Positions 6,097 through 16,554 of a DNA stretch of 64,000 nt are shown here, one piece after another (within the stretch, counting starts at the first letter, position 1; each line of letters begins with the position of its first letter). The stretch spans positions 15,696 to 79,695 of the forward strand of contig CAZEWK010000010.1 in the NCBI GenBank assembly GCA_964515905.1. The letters run 5' to 3'. The translations under genes were made by a program, and so were the position numbers. Below the pieces are notes generated by a model. That model was not told where the DNA came from. It was given only the letters and a program-made list of their open reading frames with translations, and ran no database searches. Source of the DNA: GCA-2712985 sp964515905. Lineage in GTDB: Bacteria > Pseudomonadota > Alphaproteobacteria > UBA7887.

Positions 6097-8955
6097 ATGG
6101 ATAAGAAAATACGGATACGAGGTGCCAGAGAGCACAACCTGAAAAATATTAATTTAACACTTCCTCGTGACAGCTTGACAGTGATAACTGGGCTTTCGGG
6201 ATCAGGAAAATCGTCCTTAGCCTTTGATACTATTTACGCTGAAGGCCAACGTCGTTATGTCGAAAGTTTATCCGCATACGCAAGACAGTTTCTTGAGTTA
6301 ATGGAAAAACCTAATGTCGATGCAATAGACGGCCTTTCCCCTGCCATCGCAATCGATCAGAAAACCACAGCTCGAAATCCCAGGTCAACGGTCGGGACAG
6401 TCACCGAAATTTACGATTATATGCGCCTCCTATTTGCGCGTGTAGGCATCCCCTATTCGCCCGCCACGGGACTACCAATTGAAAGCCAATCGGTAAGTCA
6501 AATGGTGGACGGAATATTGACGAACCCAGAACAAACCCGCCTCTACTTAATTGCCCCTTTAATCCGAGGCCGAAAAGGGGAATATCGCAAGGAAATAGCA
6601 GATCTCATGAAGCGCGGGTTCCAGCGACTAAAAGTTGACGGAGAAATATACCAAATTGAGGAAATTCCAAAACTTGACAAAAAACGCAACCACACTATCG
6701 AAGTAATAGTAGACCGCCTCGTTATTGGTAAAGATATCTCAGCCCGTTTGGCTGATAGCGTTGAAACCGCTCTTGAACTCAGTGATGGACTTCTAGTTAC
6801 GGAAAATGCTGACAACAAGGCACGCACTACCTATTCCGCCCGTTATTCTTGCCCAGTATCAGGCTTTTCGATCGACGAAATTGAACCTCGTTTGTTTTCC
6901 TTCAATAATCCGTTTGGTGCCTGCCCTCACTGTGACGGCATCGGGACTATAAATTGGTTCGATCCCGATTTGATCGTGCCCGATGCAGAAAAAACCCTCC
7001 GCGATGGGGCCATCTATCCTTGGACCAACAAATCGACCCAATATTATCAGCAAGCGCTAGAAGGCGTCGCGAGTTTTTTTGGGTTCAGTGTTAACAAAAG
7101 ATTCAAAGATTTGACGAAGAAAGAACGTGATCTCATTCTGCATGGCTCAGGCACTGATATTGTGCCGATCACTTACGACGATGGAATAAAAAAATATACA
7201 ACCAAGAAACCGTTCGAGGGTGTTATTCCTAACCTTGACCGGCGTCTCAACGCTTCTGAACATTCCTGGATAAAGGACGAGCTTAGTAGATTTCAGACAG
7301 AACTGGAATGCAAACAATGTCAAGGATTTCGACTTAAACAAGAAGCTCTTGCAGTAAAAATAAGCGAATTACAAATCAGTGAGGTTGCAGATCTATCAAT
7401 TCTGGAAGCTAGCCGATGGTTTTCTAAAATTCACGAAAATCTCAGTGCTACACGCAAAGAAATAGCAGAACGTATTCTCAAAGAAATAAACTTACGGTTA
7501 GGATTCCTAATTGACGTCGGACTTGAGTACCTTACCCTATCAAGAAAATCTGCTACCTTGTCTGGCGGCGAAAGCCAACGAATTCGCCTAGCATCGCAAA
7601 TTGGTTCCGGATTGACTGGCGTTCTGTACGTTCTGGATGAACCATCTATTGGACTTCATCAACGGGATAACGCTCGTTTACTTAAGACACTGCGACACCT
7701 CCGGGACCTCGGTAATACCGTTCTGATGGTAGAGCATGACGAAGAAGCCATAATGGCAGCTGACTACGTGGTGGATATAGGCCCTGGTGCGGGCCTCGCT
7801 GGAGGAAAAGTTGTAGCTTTCGGAACCCCTGCCGACATTATTGCAAACCCAAAAAGTATTACAGGACAGTATCTTGCGCGGACTCTGCAAATACCGGTCC
7901 CATCAAAGCGACGAAAAAAGAATAGCGTCAACCACACTGGCATTAGGCTTATTGGTGCTTCTGCCAATAATCTTCAGGAAGTGAATGTAACATTCCCAAT
8001 TGGAACATTTATCTGTGTCACTGGTGTTTCTGGAAGCGGAAAATCCAGCTTGGTGGTGGACACACTTTTTCGTGCTGCAGCCCGCCAACTAAATAGGGCT
8101 CGCTCTCACCCTGGTCCTTATAAAGAAATAAAAGGTCTAGAACACATAGATAAGGTTGTCGACATTAATCAGTCGCCAATTGGGAGAACACCGAGGTCAA
8201 ACCCTGCCACCTACACAGGTTGCTTTACACCCATCAGAGATTGGTACTCCGGCCTGCCGGAAGCAAAGAGTCGCGGATATAAGCCGGGACGGTTTTCATT
8301 TAATGTGAAAGGGGGTCGTTGTGAGGCATGTCAAGGGGAAGGTGTATTAAAGGTGGAAATGCACTTTCTACCTGACATCTATGTAACTTGCGACCAATGC
8401 CGGGGAGCACGCTACAACCGTGAAACTCTCGAAATCACGTACCGCAACAATTCCATTGCAAAAGTTCTAGATATGTCGGTGGACGAGGCAGCAAACCTAT
8501 TCGAAGCGATTCCATCTATTCGTGACAAACTGGTGACATTACAAAAAGTTGGGCTGGGTTACGTAAAAGTGGGGCAACCTGCCACTACACTCTCTGGAGG
8601 CGAAGCCCAGCGAGTCAAGTTAGCAAAAGAACTTGCTAAGCGAGCTACTGGCAAAACTTTATACATACTTGATGAACCTACAACTGGCCTTCACTTCGAA
8701 GACGTAAGAAAACTTTTAGAAGTTTTACACACACTAGTAGACGCTGGAAACACTGTTGCTGTAATTGAACATAATTTAGAAGTAATCAAAACAGCTGACT
8801 GGATTATAGACATGGGGCCCGAAGGCGGGGCTAAAGGAGGTCAAGTCGTTGTTACTGGAACACCCGAATCGGTGGCAAGAACAAAGAATAGCTATACGGG
8901 CCAATATTTAAAGCACATGTTGGGCGGGAAAGGCCGCTCCAAAACAAAAGTCTAA
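6097..8955 (+). CDS. uvrA: Excinuclease ABC subunit A
   Basis: This 952-residue protein has the two ABC ATPase modules of UvrA. Walker A motifs are GLSGSGKSS near residue 32 and GVSGSGKSS near 643. Signature motifs are LSGGESQR near 488 and LSGGEAQR near 832, followed by LDEPSIGLH and LDEPTTGLH. Zinc-binding cysteine pairs occur in CPHCDGIG, in ECKQCQGF and in CEACQGEG...CDQCRGAR. UvrA dimers scan DNA and load UvrB in nucleotide excision repair. Length is typical and the gene is intact. The ATG at 6097 fits the conserved start MDKKIRIRGAREHNLKN, although no strong Shine-Dalgarno sequence precedes it. Confidence 0.98.
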   Translation: MDKKIRIRGAREHNLKNINLTLPRDSLTVITGLSGSGKSSLAFDTIYAEGQRRYVESLSAYARQFLELMEKPNVDAIDGLSPAIAIDQKTTARNPRSTVGTVTEIYDYMRLLFARVGIPYSPATGLPIESQSVSQMVDGILTNPEQTRLYLIAPLIRGRKGEYRKEIADLMKRGFQRLKVDGEIYQIEEIPKLDKKRNHTIEVIVDRLVIGKDISARLADSVETALELSDGLLVTENADNKARTTYSARYSCPVSGFSIDEIEPRLFSFNNPFGACPHCDGIGTINWFDPDLIVPDAEKTLRDGAIYPWTNKSTQYYQQALEGVASFFGFSVNKRFKDLTKKERDLILHGSGTDIVPITYDDGIKKYTTKKPFEGVIPNLDRRLNASEHSWIKDELSRFQTELECKQCQGFRLKQEALAVKISELQISEVADLSILEASRWFSKIHENLSATRKEIAERILKEINLRLGFLIDVGLEYLTLSRKSATLSGGESQRIRLASQIGSGLTGVLYVLDEPSIGLHQRDNARLLKTLRHLRDLGNTVLMVEHDEEAIMAADYVVDIGPGAGLAGGKVVAFGTPADIIANPKSITGQYLARTLQIPVPSKRRKKNSVNHTGIRLIGASANNLQEVNVTFPIGTFICVTGVSGSGKSSLVVDTLFRAAARQLNRARSHPGPYKEIKGLEHIDKVVDINQSPIGRTPRSNPATYTGCFTPIRDWYSGLPEAKSRGYKPGRFSFNVKGGRCEACQGEGVLKVEMHFLPDIYVTCDQCRGARYNRETLEITYRNNSIAKVLDMSVDEAANLFEAIPSIRDKLVTLQKVGLGYVKVGQPATTLSGGEAQRVKLAKELAKRATGKTLYILDEPTTGLHFEDVRKLLEVLHTLVDAGNTVAVIEHNLEVIKTADWIIDMGPEGGAKGGQVVVTGTPESVARTKNSYTGQYLKHMLGGKGRSKTKV

Positions 8956-8993
8956 ATTTTAGCAGTCTAATAAATGATGTTCTAGGGTTGTCT

Positions 8994-10019
8994 TCAAACT
9001 AGATTATTCGATGGATATGAGGAGTTAGCTAAAAGTTTGTAGCTGTCTCGGCGAACATTTTCATCGTGAGCCCACGTAACAACGGCAATTTCGTGTATAT
9101 CATGCTTATTAGCGAGCAAACTAATTTGTGTAGATACCTTTTGACCTGTACCAACAAATGCCTTTGCACGATCCTGAATTTCCCACTCTTTTTCAACGTC
9201 CGAAAATCGATAGTCAGCAGCCACATCCGGGGATTCAATGGGCAAAAACACACCCCGTTCCCTAAAGAGTCGCCACTTTACTCGGGAACTATAGTGAAAT
9301 TGCGCCTCTTCTTCCGTAGGAGCTGCTAACGCCCATACACATAATGCAACATGCGGTTCAGGATTCTCCTCTGTGGCCTGAAAAGTTTCCCGATAAATAT
9401 TAAGAGCTTGGTCCGCACCGCGCCCATCCGTAAAGAACCAAGCAAAACAATAAGGTAGGCCAAAATGAGCAGCTACTTGCGCTCCGTAGTTGGAACTGCC
9501 AAGAATCCAAATTTCGGGAAAGGTATCTCCCTGAGGGAACGCTTCCACCTTCCCAAAAGGATGTTTGTCAGGCAAGGGCTGGCCAGTAACCCAAGCTGTA
9601 AGGTCGCGTATATCTGATGGAAATTCAGCAGGACGCTCATTGGCCAATCTGTTTAATGCAAAAGCCGTTCGGCCATCAGATCCCGGCGCGCGTCCAAGAC
9701 CAAGGTCAATGCGGCCTGGAGCTAGCGCATCAAGTACTCTAAATTGCTCCGCGACCTTAAAAGGAGAATAATGCGGCAGCATTATCCCAGCACTACCCAC
9801 ACGAATTTTGTTGGTGCTCGTGGCGATAGCAGCTATAAGAATTTCAGGCGCTGTGCCGACAATTGTTGGCGAGTTATGGTGCTCGGACACCCAAAATCTG
9901 TCGTAGCCGAGTCCTTCACAATGTTTAGCAAGTTCTATGGCATTAGAAATCGCTATCCTGTTTGGACGCCCAACAGTAGCGATAGATTGTTCAAGAACAG
10001 ATAGCCTTGGTATACGCAC
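8994..10019 (-). CDS. LLM-class flavin-dependent oxidoreductase, MsnO8/YhbW-like
   Basis: This 341-residue luciferase-like monooxygenase-fold protein opens MRIPRLSVLEQS and has RFWVSEHHNSPTIVGTAPEI near residues 42-62, SAGIMLPHYSPFKVAEQF near 75-95 and GRIDLGLGRAPGSD near 103-115. These motifs mark the subgroup that usually uses FMN rather than F420, so it is not assigned to F420 here. The substrate is unknown. The start codon is GTG at 10017-10019. It lies 49 nt downstream of a second LLM gene on the same strand, making a likely two-gene unit, and is convergent with uvrA. Confidence 0.88.
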   Translation of the reverse strand: MRIPRLSVLEQSIATVGRPNRIAISNAIELAKHCEGLGYDRFWVSEHHNSPTIVGTAPEILIAAIATSTNKIRVGSAGIMLPHYSPFKVAEQFRVLDALAPGRIDLGLGRAPGSDGRTAFALNRLANERPAEFPSDIRDLTAWVTGQPLPDKHPFGKVEAFPQGDTFPEIWILGSSNYGAQVAAHFGLPYCFAWFFTDGRGADQALNIYRETFQATEENPEPHVALCVWALAAPTEEEAQFHYSSRVKWRLFRERGVFLPIESPDVAADYRFSDVEKEWEIQDRAKAFVGTGQKVSTQISLLANKHDIHEIAVVTWAHDENVRRDSYKLLANSSYPSNNLV

Positions 10020-10068
10020 TCCTCCGAACCCCCTCGATTATATACGGCACAGCGTTACAGTCACCATA

Positions 10069-11001
10069 CTAAATCTTTTGTTTAAGCGCATTTACATGTG
10101 GAAGCACTTGATCAATCAACATATTAGTTTGATCGAAAATCTCTTCATCATTAGCCCCAATGGGCCGCAAAATAAATTTTGATATTCCTGCGTCAACATA
10201 ATCAGCAATTCTTTTAATTATCTCGGCTCCTGTTCCCACCACAAATGTATCTTCCGCCGCACGCCCTAGTCGCTTTCTATACATTTCCGAAGCCGAGACT
10301 ACTGCTAGATTTTTCCAAGTTCCGATGTGATATGCGAACCCAGCACCATAATGATCATCGGCGATTGAACGACCCGTGCTGAATAAAGCTTCTTTAATTC
10401 TGTTTTTGGTAACACTTGCTTCCTGGGGGGTTTCGAATGCGGCTTGCCAGCCTGTTCCAAAACGAGCTGTTCTTCTGATTGCTGCCTCACTAGAACCACC
10501 GATCCATAAGGGCATATTTTTTTGGACAGGTCTGGGGTTTATTGAAGCGGAGCGATATTTAAAATATTTACCATCGAAGTCGATACTGTCCTGAGTCCAT
10601 AACTTCGATATAATATAAAGTCCCTCATCAGTGCGCTGACCGCGCCCTTTGGTTTCCTGTGATGTGGCTTTCCATTCTGGAGCACGACTATTGCCAACGC
10701 CAAATGCAGGGAGAAAACGACCGCCACTCAATACATCTATGGTTGCGCACTGTTTGGCCAACAACAACGGATCACGAAGGGACACAGAAACGACATTCAT
10801 ACCAAATTTAATACGCTTGGTTCCGCCTGCAAGCGCCGCCATCATTGTTACACATTCAAGAATAGGATGACTGGATACTATGCGATCGGTTTGCCAAAGC
10901 GAATCAACGCCGCCGTCCTCACACAGATCAACCCACTTCCAAAAAGCCTTACCGCCCGTAAAAGGAAACTCAGATAAGCCTAAACCAACCGCAATCGACA
11001 A
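10069..11001 (-). CDS. LLM-class oxidoreductase, probably F420-dependent
   Basis: This 310-residue TIM-barrel protein of the luciferase-like superfamily has DGGVDSLWQTDRIVSSHPIL near residues 29-48, GTKRIKFGMNVVSVSLRDPL near 60-80, CATIDVLSGGRFLPAFGVGN near 85-104, and NPRPVQKNMPLWIGGSSEAA near 155-175. The pattern resembles LLM families assigned to coenzyme F420, and the genome encodes F420 synthesis at the other end of this window. The start is TTG at 10999-11001, preceded by an AGGGGG ribosome-binding sequence. FMN use cannot be excluded from sequence alone, and the substrate is unknown. Confidence 0.82.
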   Translation of the reverse strand: MSIAVGLGLSEFPFTGGKAFWKWVDLCEDGGVDSLWQTDRIVSSHPILECVTMMAALAGGTKRIKFGMNVVSVSLRDPLLLAKQCATIDVLSGGRFLPAFGVGNSRAPEWKATSQETKGRGQRTDEGLYIISKLWTQDSIDFDGKYFKYRSASINPRPVQKNMPLWIGGSSEAAIRRTARFGTGWQAAFETPQEASVTKNRIKEALFSTGRSIADDHYGAGFAYHIGTWKNLAVVSASEMYRKRLGRAAEDTFVVGTGAEIIKRIADYVDAGISKFILRPIGANDEEIFDQTNMLIDQVLPHVNALKQKI

Positions 11002-11149
11002 CCCAGTCCCCCTAAAAAATGTAATCCTATATATGTATGGTAGTGGTATAACCTATAATTTTATAAATAAAATAACATTTCACGTCTAGCAGGGCCATTT
11101 GGTATACGATTCCAATTTGATACTGCATTCATAGTGTGGGGGTATTCTT

Positions 11150-11899
11150 ATGCGAGAAAAAGTGTCTGAGATCAGAACAAACGATGGAGTCGTTGATACG
11201 TTTATTTGTCATCCAGATGAAGGCGGGCCATTCCCACCGATTATCATTTATATGGATGCTCCTGGAATGCGAGAAGAACTGCGTGACATGGCCCGAAGAC
11301 TTGGCACCGTTGGTTACTACGTGATGTTGCCAAATTTATACTACCGGACCGGACGCGAAGGCAATTACGGTTATGAACTATCAAAAATAAGGGAGGACAA
11401 CAATGAACGGGAAAAAATGTTCCAGGTAATGCGTTCACTTACGAATGCTCACGTTGTAGCTGACACACAACCACTCATGGATTACGCTCGTAACGATGAC
11501 TCATCCTCAGAAGGACCCTTTGGATGTGTCGGTTATTGCATGAGTGGTCAGTTTGTTGTTTCCATTGGAGCAGCATACCCTCGCGATTTTGCTGCCGTAG
11601 CATCTTTTTACGGGGTAGGTATTGTGACGCAGGAGGAAGACTCTCCGCATATAAATGCCCATCGAATCAAAGGCTCCTTATATTTGGCATTTGCTTCTCA
11701 TGATCAATGGGTACCGGAATCCTTGCTCGATTCCTTGCCGGATATTATGACGAAAGCAGGCATAAACTACCGGATCGAAATATACCCAGATACAGAGCAT
11801 GGATTCGCATTTCCAGAACGTCCAGTCTACGTAAAATCAGCCGGAGAACGGCATTGGGAACGTTTATTTGCAATGTTTGACAAAGAACTGCGTCAGTAG
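11150..11899 (+). CDS. Dienelactone hydrolase family protein
   Basis: This 249-residue alpha/beta hydrolase shows the dienelactone-hydrolase pattern. The nucleophile elbow is GCVGYCMSGQF near residues 125-135, with cysteine as the nucleophile (G-Y-C-M-S-G). Asp in SHDQWVPES near 185-193 and His in DTEHGFAFPERP near 214-224 complete the triad. The family hydrolyses lactones or esters in aromatic degradation and other pathways; the substrate here is not known. A GGGGG-containing stretch just before the ATG may act as ribosome-binding site. It is divergent from the LLM gene and 53 nt upstream of gltB. Confidence 0.9.
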   Translation: MREKVSEIRTNDGVVDTFICHPDEGGPFPPIIIYMDAPGMREELRDMARRLGTVGYYVMLPNLYYRTGREGNYGYELSKIREDNNEREKMFQVMRSLTNAHVVADTQPLMDYARNDDSSSEGPFGCVGYCMSGQFVVSIGAAYPRDFAAVASFYGVGIVTQEEDSPHINAHRIKGSLYLAFASHDQWVPESLLDSLPDIMTKAGINYRIEIYPDTEHGFAFPERPVYVKSAGERHWERLFAMFDKELRQ

Positions 11900-11919
11900 T
11901 TTAAGATATCGACTCCGTT

Positions 11920-11935
11920 GATACCGATAGGTATC
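11920..11935 (+). promoter_or_regulatory. Small inverted repeat 17 nt upstream of gltB
   Basis: GATACC (11920-11925) and GGTATC (11930-11935) form a perfect 6-bp inverted repeat around a GATA loop. It sits between the dienelactone hydrolase stop and the gltB ATG. It could fold in the leader RNA or serve as a small operator. A repeat of this size can arise by chance, so the call is weak. Confidence 0.2.
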
Positions 11936-11952
11936 TGCAGGTATAAGGCACT

Positions 11953-14900
11953 ATGTCAAAGAATATGCACCAGCAAGAACTTGGCAAACAGCTAACGCTC
12001 GGACTTCCACGAAAGCATGGATTATATGATCCTGCCTTCGAGAAAGAGGCTTGTGGTGTCGGTTTCATATGCGATATTAAAGGACGCCCAAGCCGAGAAA
12101 TTATAAATCATGCTGAACACATGAATTGTTGCATGGTGCATCGTGGTGGTGTGGGGTATGAAAAAAATACTGGTGACGGAGCAGGAATACTTACTGGCCT
12201 TCCTCACAAATTCTTAACAAGGATAGCCCGACAAGAACTTAATGTCGATTTGCCAGACCCTGGCAGCTATGGCGCTGGAATCGTATTCCTGCCCAGACAG
12301 GAGAAGGAGCGGCAACGTTGTAAGACAATAATCGAAGAAGAAATAAACGAAGCCGGTCAACAACTTATTGGTTGGCGCTCTGTCCCAATAAATCCGGAAG
12401 AAGCTGAAATTGGGGAAGCAGCCCGATCCGCCATGCCTTGTATTGAGCAATTATTTATAAAGGCAAATGGGATACAAGGTGATAACTTTGAGCGGGAACT
12501 GTACATAATACGAAAGCATAGCACTCACCGAATTCGAAGCGATGAAACCCTAACGGAGCGCCAATTATTTTACGTGGTAAGCCTTTCTACGAGAATCATC
12601 ATTTACAAAGGCATGCTGACACCTCAACAGGTGTTTCCATTTTACTCAGACCTGGCCTCAAAAGACTATGAGTCTCACCTCGCAATGGTGCATTCCCGTT
12701 TTTCGACCAATACCTTTCCGTCTTGGGATCGAGCCCAGCCTAATCGCTTTATGAGCCATAACGGAGAAATAAATACGCTATTAGGTAATAAAAACTGGAT
12801 GAACGCTCGTCAAGGCACCATGGACAGTGAATTTTTTGGGAGTCGGATCGATAAGTTGTTCCCAGTTGTGGAACCGGACTGCTCTGACTCGGGTACTTTT
12901 GACAACGTTCTTGAATTTTTACTTATGTCTGGCAGAACTTTGCAAGAAGCTGTCTTAATGATGATCCCTGAAGCTTGGCAACAGGATAACATGATGGACC
13001 CCGCAAAACGGGCATTCTACGAGTACCAATCCTGTTTGATGGAACCTTGGGACGGTCCTGCTTCGATAGCTTTTACCGATGGTAATTACATCGGCGCTGT
13101 TTTGGATCGAAATGGCCTGCGACCGTCTCGCTACTATATAACAAATGATCATAAATGTATTATGGCGTCGGAAGTTGGGGTGGTAGATATTGACCCATCA
13201 ACAGTTGTTGAAAAGGGCCGCTTGCAGCCTGGAAAAATCTTTCTCATTGATTTTGACAAAGGTCGAATGATCCCGGATGAAGAGATCAAAGCACAATGGG
13301 CCAATAGAGAGCCTTACCAAAATTGGCTCAGTGAACAGCGCATCGATTTAGTCAGCTTACCTCCTAGTGTCTCCAACCAAAGGTTAGATAAAGGCGTTAT
13401 CCTCACCCAAATGCAGGCTTTTGGTTACACAACTGAAACCATGCAATTCATGTTACAACCCCTGGTGAAAGAACTTCGTGATCCATTGGGGTCTATGGGC
13501 AATGACAGCGCCCTTGCTGTCATGTCACAAAAAACGCGTATGTTGTACGATTACTTTAAGCAGTTATTTGCACAAGTAACAAATCCCGCTATCGACTCAA
13601 TTCGGGAAGAGGTAATTATGGCCCTGGAATGCTACATAGGGCCCGAACATAACCTCCTTCAACCATCTCAAAAAAATGCCCATCGCCTGCGAGTACCACA
13701 TCCAATTCTTACTAATGACTCATTAGCGGCCCTTAAGAATATGGATTACAGAGGTTGGAAATCCTGTTTAATTGACATCACTTTTCCCAAAGGTTCGGGT
13801 AAAGCCGGCCTTCTTTGCGAACTAGACCGGATATGCGCTGAGGCGACCAACGCAATTGCTGACGGTATTCAGATAATTATTTTAAGTGACCGAGAAATCG
13901 GACCAGAATCAGTTCCGATTAGCGCGCTAGCGGCCGTTGGTGCAGTTCACCATCATCTGGTTCGGTCCCATCTTCGCACTCGAGTAGGCATAGTAGTTGA
14001 AACCGGTGAAGCAAGAGAAGTTCATCACCACTGCCTCCTGATAGGTTTTGGCGCAGATGCTATCAATCCATATTTGGCATTTGAAGCTTTATGGGATGCT
14101 TTGGCGAATGGGTACCTAGATGGGACCGCACACATAGAGACAGAGCTGGATGTCGTGACCTCTTATCAAAAGGGTGTCGCCAAAGGAATGCTAAAGGTCA
14201 TGGCTAAAATGGGCATTTCAACGCTGCAATCATATAAAGGAGCACAAATTTTTGAAGCTGTCGGACTAGCAACAGAAGTGATTGAGAGATGTTTCACAGG
14301 AACGGCAAGCCGAGTAGAAGGAGTAGGTTTTGACGTACTTGCAGAAGAGATGGAAAAACGGCATGCCCTTGGATTTCCTCATCGAGACACAATCGCAATA
14401 CCAGTGCTCCAGAATCCTGGCGATTTTCATTGGCGGCGCCACGGTGATACACATATGTGGGACCCAAAATCCATTTCACATTTACAAATGGCGACTCGCA
14501 ACAACGATAAAGTTGCTTACGAGCAGTTTTCAAACCACGCTAATAACGAAAGCACCCAAAATGCCACCCTTAGGGGGTTGTTCCGTTTTAACTATCAAGT
14601 GAATGGTGGTCCAATTCATTTGGCTTCCGTAGAGCCAGAAGCAGAAATTCTTAAACGTTTTGCGACGGGGGCCATGAGCTTTGGTTCAATTTCGAAAGAG
14701 GCACACGAGTCACTCGCAATCGCCATGAATCGTATAGGAGGAAAATCTAACACCGGTGAGGGTGGTGAAGACCCTAAACGATATCTACCCCTTGAAAACG
14801 GTGATTCCAAACGATCTGCCATCAAACAAGTAGCGAGCGGTCGTTTCGGGGTTACAATTAACTACTTAACAAACGCTGATGAGTTGCAAATCAAGATTGT

Positions 14901-16554
14901 GCAAGGAGCAAAGCCTGGCGAAGGAGGTGAACTGCCTGGCGGCAAAGTGGATGACTATATTGCTTCTCTTCGACACTCCACCCCAGGAGTGGGGCTTATT
15001 AGCCCGCCCCCACACCATGACATATACTCGATAGAAGACATTGCCCAACTAATTCATGATCTAAAAAATGCTAATCCAAAAGCCCGAATAAGCGTAAAAC
15101 TGGGAGCGGCAATAGGTGTAGGCACAGTAGCTGCAGGAGTTGTGAAGGCCCGCACTGATCATCTCGTGATTGCGGGGGACTCCGGGGGCACTGGAGCATC
15201 ACCTTTGACTTCCATAAAACATGCCGGTGTCCCATGGGAACTCGGAATAGCCGAGACACACCAAACCTTGGTGATGAATAATCTCCGATCTCGAGTCACT
15301 TTGCAGACGGACGGCCAGCTTAAAACTGGCAGAGATGTGGCAATTGCCGCGTTACTAGGAGCAGAAGAATATAGCTTCGGGACGGGGCCGCTTATTGCGC
15401 TTGGATGTATAATGATGAGAAAATGCCACCTAAATACATGTCCAGTGGGGATTGCGACCCAAGATCCCGGGCTACGGAAAAAATTCCAAGGCCTGCCAGA
15501 ACACGTTATAAACTATTTTTTCATGATGGCCTCGGAACTTAGGCAGATTATGGCCGAGCTTGGTTTCCGTACCGTCGACGATATGATTGGCAGAACCGAT
15601 GCCTTACACGTTGAAAAGGCAGTAAACCATTGGAAGGCCAAGGGCATTGATCTGTCGGCTGTATTAGAAAAAGCGATCGAGCCAGAAAATTGTCTTGGTG
15701 TTTATCGCATACATGATCAAGATCATGGACTTGAGGAAGCCTTGGACAACCAACTTATCAAACTCGCTGAACCAGCCTTAGCCAGTGGCAGTCGGGTGAG
15801 AGAGGAACTTTCTATTAAGAACACCCATCGGGTAGTTGGTGGCATGCTGTCCAACCAAATAATCCAGCGGGTTGGAGCCGAAATGCTACCCGATGACACG
15901 ATCCACTTTAAGTTTAATGGGAATGCCGGCCAAAGCTTTGGAGCTTGGCTAGCCAAAGGTATTACACTTGAAGTTGAAGGTGATGCAAATGACTACGTGG
16001 GCAAAGGTCTTTCTGGAGGACGTCTTATCATTTACCCTCCAAAAACCAGCATATTTGACGCAGAGACTCAAGTCTTAATCGGAAACGTAGCATTATACGG
16101 TGCGACTTCGGGAGAATGTTTTTTCCGTGGGATTGCAGCAGAACGATTTTGTGTCCGTAACAGTGGTGCACGAACAGTTATCGAAGGAGTAGGGGATCAC
16201 TGTTGCGAATACATGACTGGAGGCCGGGTTGTTATTCTTGGAAACACCGGTCGAAATTTTGCTGCTGGAATGAGCGGTGGAATTGCATACGTCTATGACC
16301 AAGAAAAAACGTTCAAAAAACGGTGTAACCCTGAGATGGTTTTGCTAGAACAGGTTGTAGACAGAGGTGATATTCTAGAACTAAGAGAACTTATCGAAAA
16401 ACATCAGCAATATACGGGCTCTAAAATCGCTGAACGTTTGTTGACGAATTGGAATGTCACACTCACACAGTTCGTTAAAGTAATGCCCCTTGACTACAAG
16501 CGAGTGCTCGAAGAACAAAAGAAAACTGAACTGGTGGAAGCTGGCAGTGGGTAA
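11953..16554 (+). CDS. gltB: Glutamate synthase (NADPH) large subunit
   Basis: This 1533-residue protein has the full GltB layout. A short propeptide precedes the catalytic N-terminal cysteine of the glutaminase domain (KEACGVGF, C34). The domain continues to about residue 430 with the FSTNTFPSWDRAQPNRFMSHNGEINT stretch. A central domain is followed by an FMN-binding synthase domain (about 860-1240) with GEGGEDPKRY, KPGEGGELPGGKV and GDSGGTGASPL. The 3Fe-4S motif is CIMMRKCHLNTCPVGIATQDP. A C-terminal beta-helix domain has GLSGGRLIIYPP and GMSGGIAYVYD. With GltD it converts glutamine and 2-oxoglutarate to two glutamates. It is intact and of typical length. Confidence 0.98.
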   Translation: MSKNMHQQELGKQLTLGLPRKHGLYDPAFEKEACGVGFICDIKGRPSREIINHAEHMNCCMVHRGGVGYEKNTGDGAGILTGLPHKFLTRIARQELNVDLPDPGSYGAGIVFLPRQEKERQRCKTIIEEEINEAGQQLIGWRSVPINPEEAEIGEAARSAMPCIEQLFIKANGIQGDNFERELYIIRKHSTHRIRSDETLTERQLFYVVSLSTRIIIYKGMLTPQQVFPFYSDLASKDYESHLAMVHSRFSTNTFPSWDRAQPNRFMSHNGEINTLLGNKNWMNARQGTMDSEFFGSRIDKLFPVVEPDCSDSGTFDNVLEFLLMSGRTLQEAVLMMIPEAWQQDNMMDPAKRAFYEYQSCLMEPWDGPASIAFTDGNYIGAVLDRNGLRPSRYYITNDHKCIMASEVGVVDIDPSTVVEKGRLQPGKIFLIDFDKGRMIPDEEIKAQWANREPYQNWLSEQRIDLVSLPPSVSNQRLDKGVILTQMQAFGYTTETMQFMLQPLVKELRDPLGSMGNDSALAVMSQKTRMLYDYFKQLFAQVTNPAIDSIREEVIMALECYIGPEHNLLQPSQKNAHRLRVPHPILTNDSLAALKNMDYRGWKSCLIDITFPKGSGKAGLLCELDRICAEATNAIADGIQIIILSDREIGPESVPISALAAVGAVHHHLVRSHLRTRVGIVVETGEAREVHHHCLLIGFGADAINPYLAFEALWDALANGYLDGTAHIETELDVVTSYQKGVAKGMLKVMAKMGISTLQSYKGAQIFEAVGLATEVIERCFTGTASRVEGVGFDVLAEEMEKRHALGFPHRDTIAIPVLQNPGDFHWRRHGDTHMWDPKSISHLQMATRNNDKVAYEQFSNHANNESTQNATLRGLFRFNYQVNGGPIHLASVEPEAEILKRFATGAMSFGSISKEAHESLAIAMNRIGGKSNTGEGGEDPKRYLPLENGDSKRSAIKQVASGRFGVTINYLTNADELQIKIVQGAKPGEGGELPGGKVDDYIASLRHSTPGVGLISPPPHHDIYSIEDIAQLIHDLKNANPKARISVKLGAAIGVGTVAAGVVKARTDHLVIAGDSGGTGASPLTSIKHAGVPWELGIAETHQTLVMNNLRSRVTLQTDGQLKTGRDVAIAALLGAEEYSFGTGPLIALGCIMMRKCHLNTCPVGIATQDPGLRKKFQGLPEHVINYFFMMASELRQIMAELGFRTVDDMIGRTDALHVEKAVNHWKAKGIDLSAVLEKAIEPENCLGVYRIHDQDHGLEEALDNQLIKLAEPALASGSRVREELSIKNTHRVVGGMLSNQIIQRVGAEMLPDDTIHFKFNGNAGQSFGAWLAKGITLEVEGDANDYVGKGLSGGRLIIYPPKTSIFDAETQVLIGNVALYGATSGECFFRGIAAERFCVRNSGARTVIEGVGDHCCEYMTGGRVVILGNTGRNFAAGMSGGIAYVYDQEKTFKKRCNPEMVLLEQVVDRGDILELRELIEKHQQYTGSKIAERLLTNWNVTLTQFVKVMPLDYKRVLEEQKKTELVEAGSG

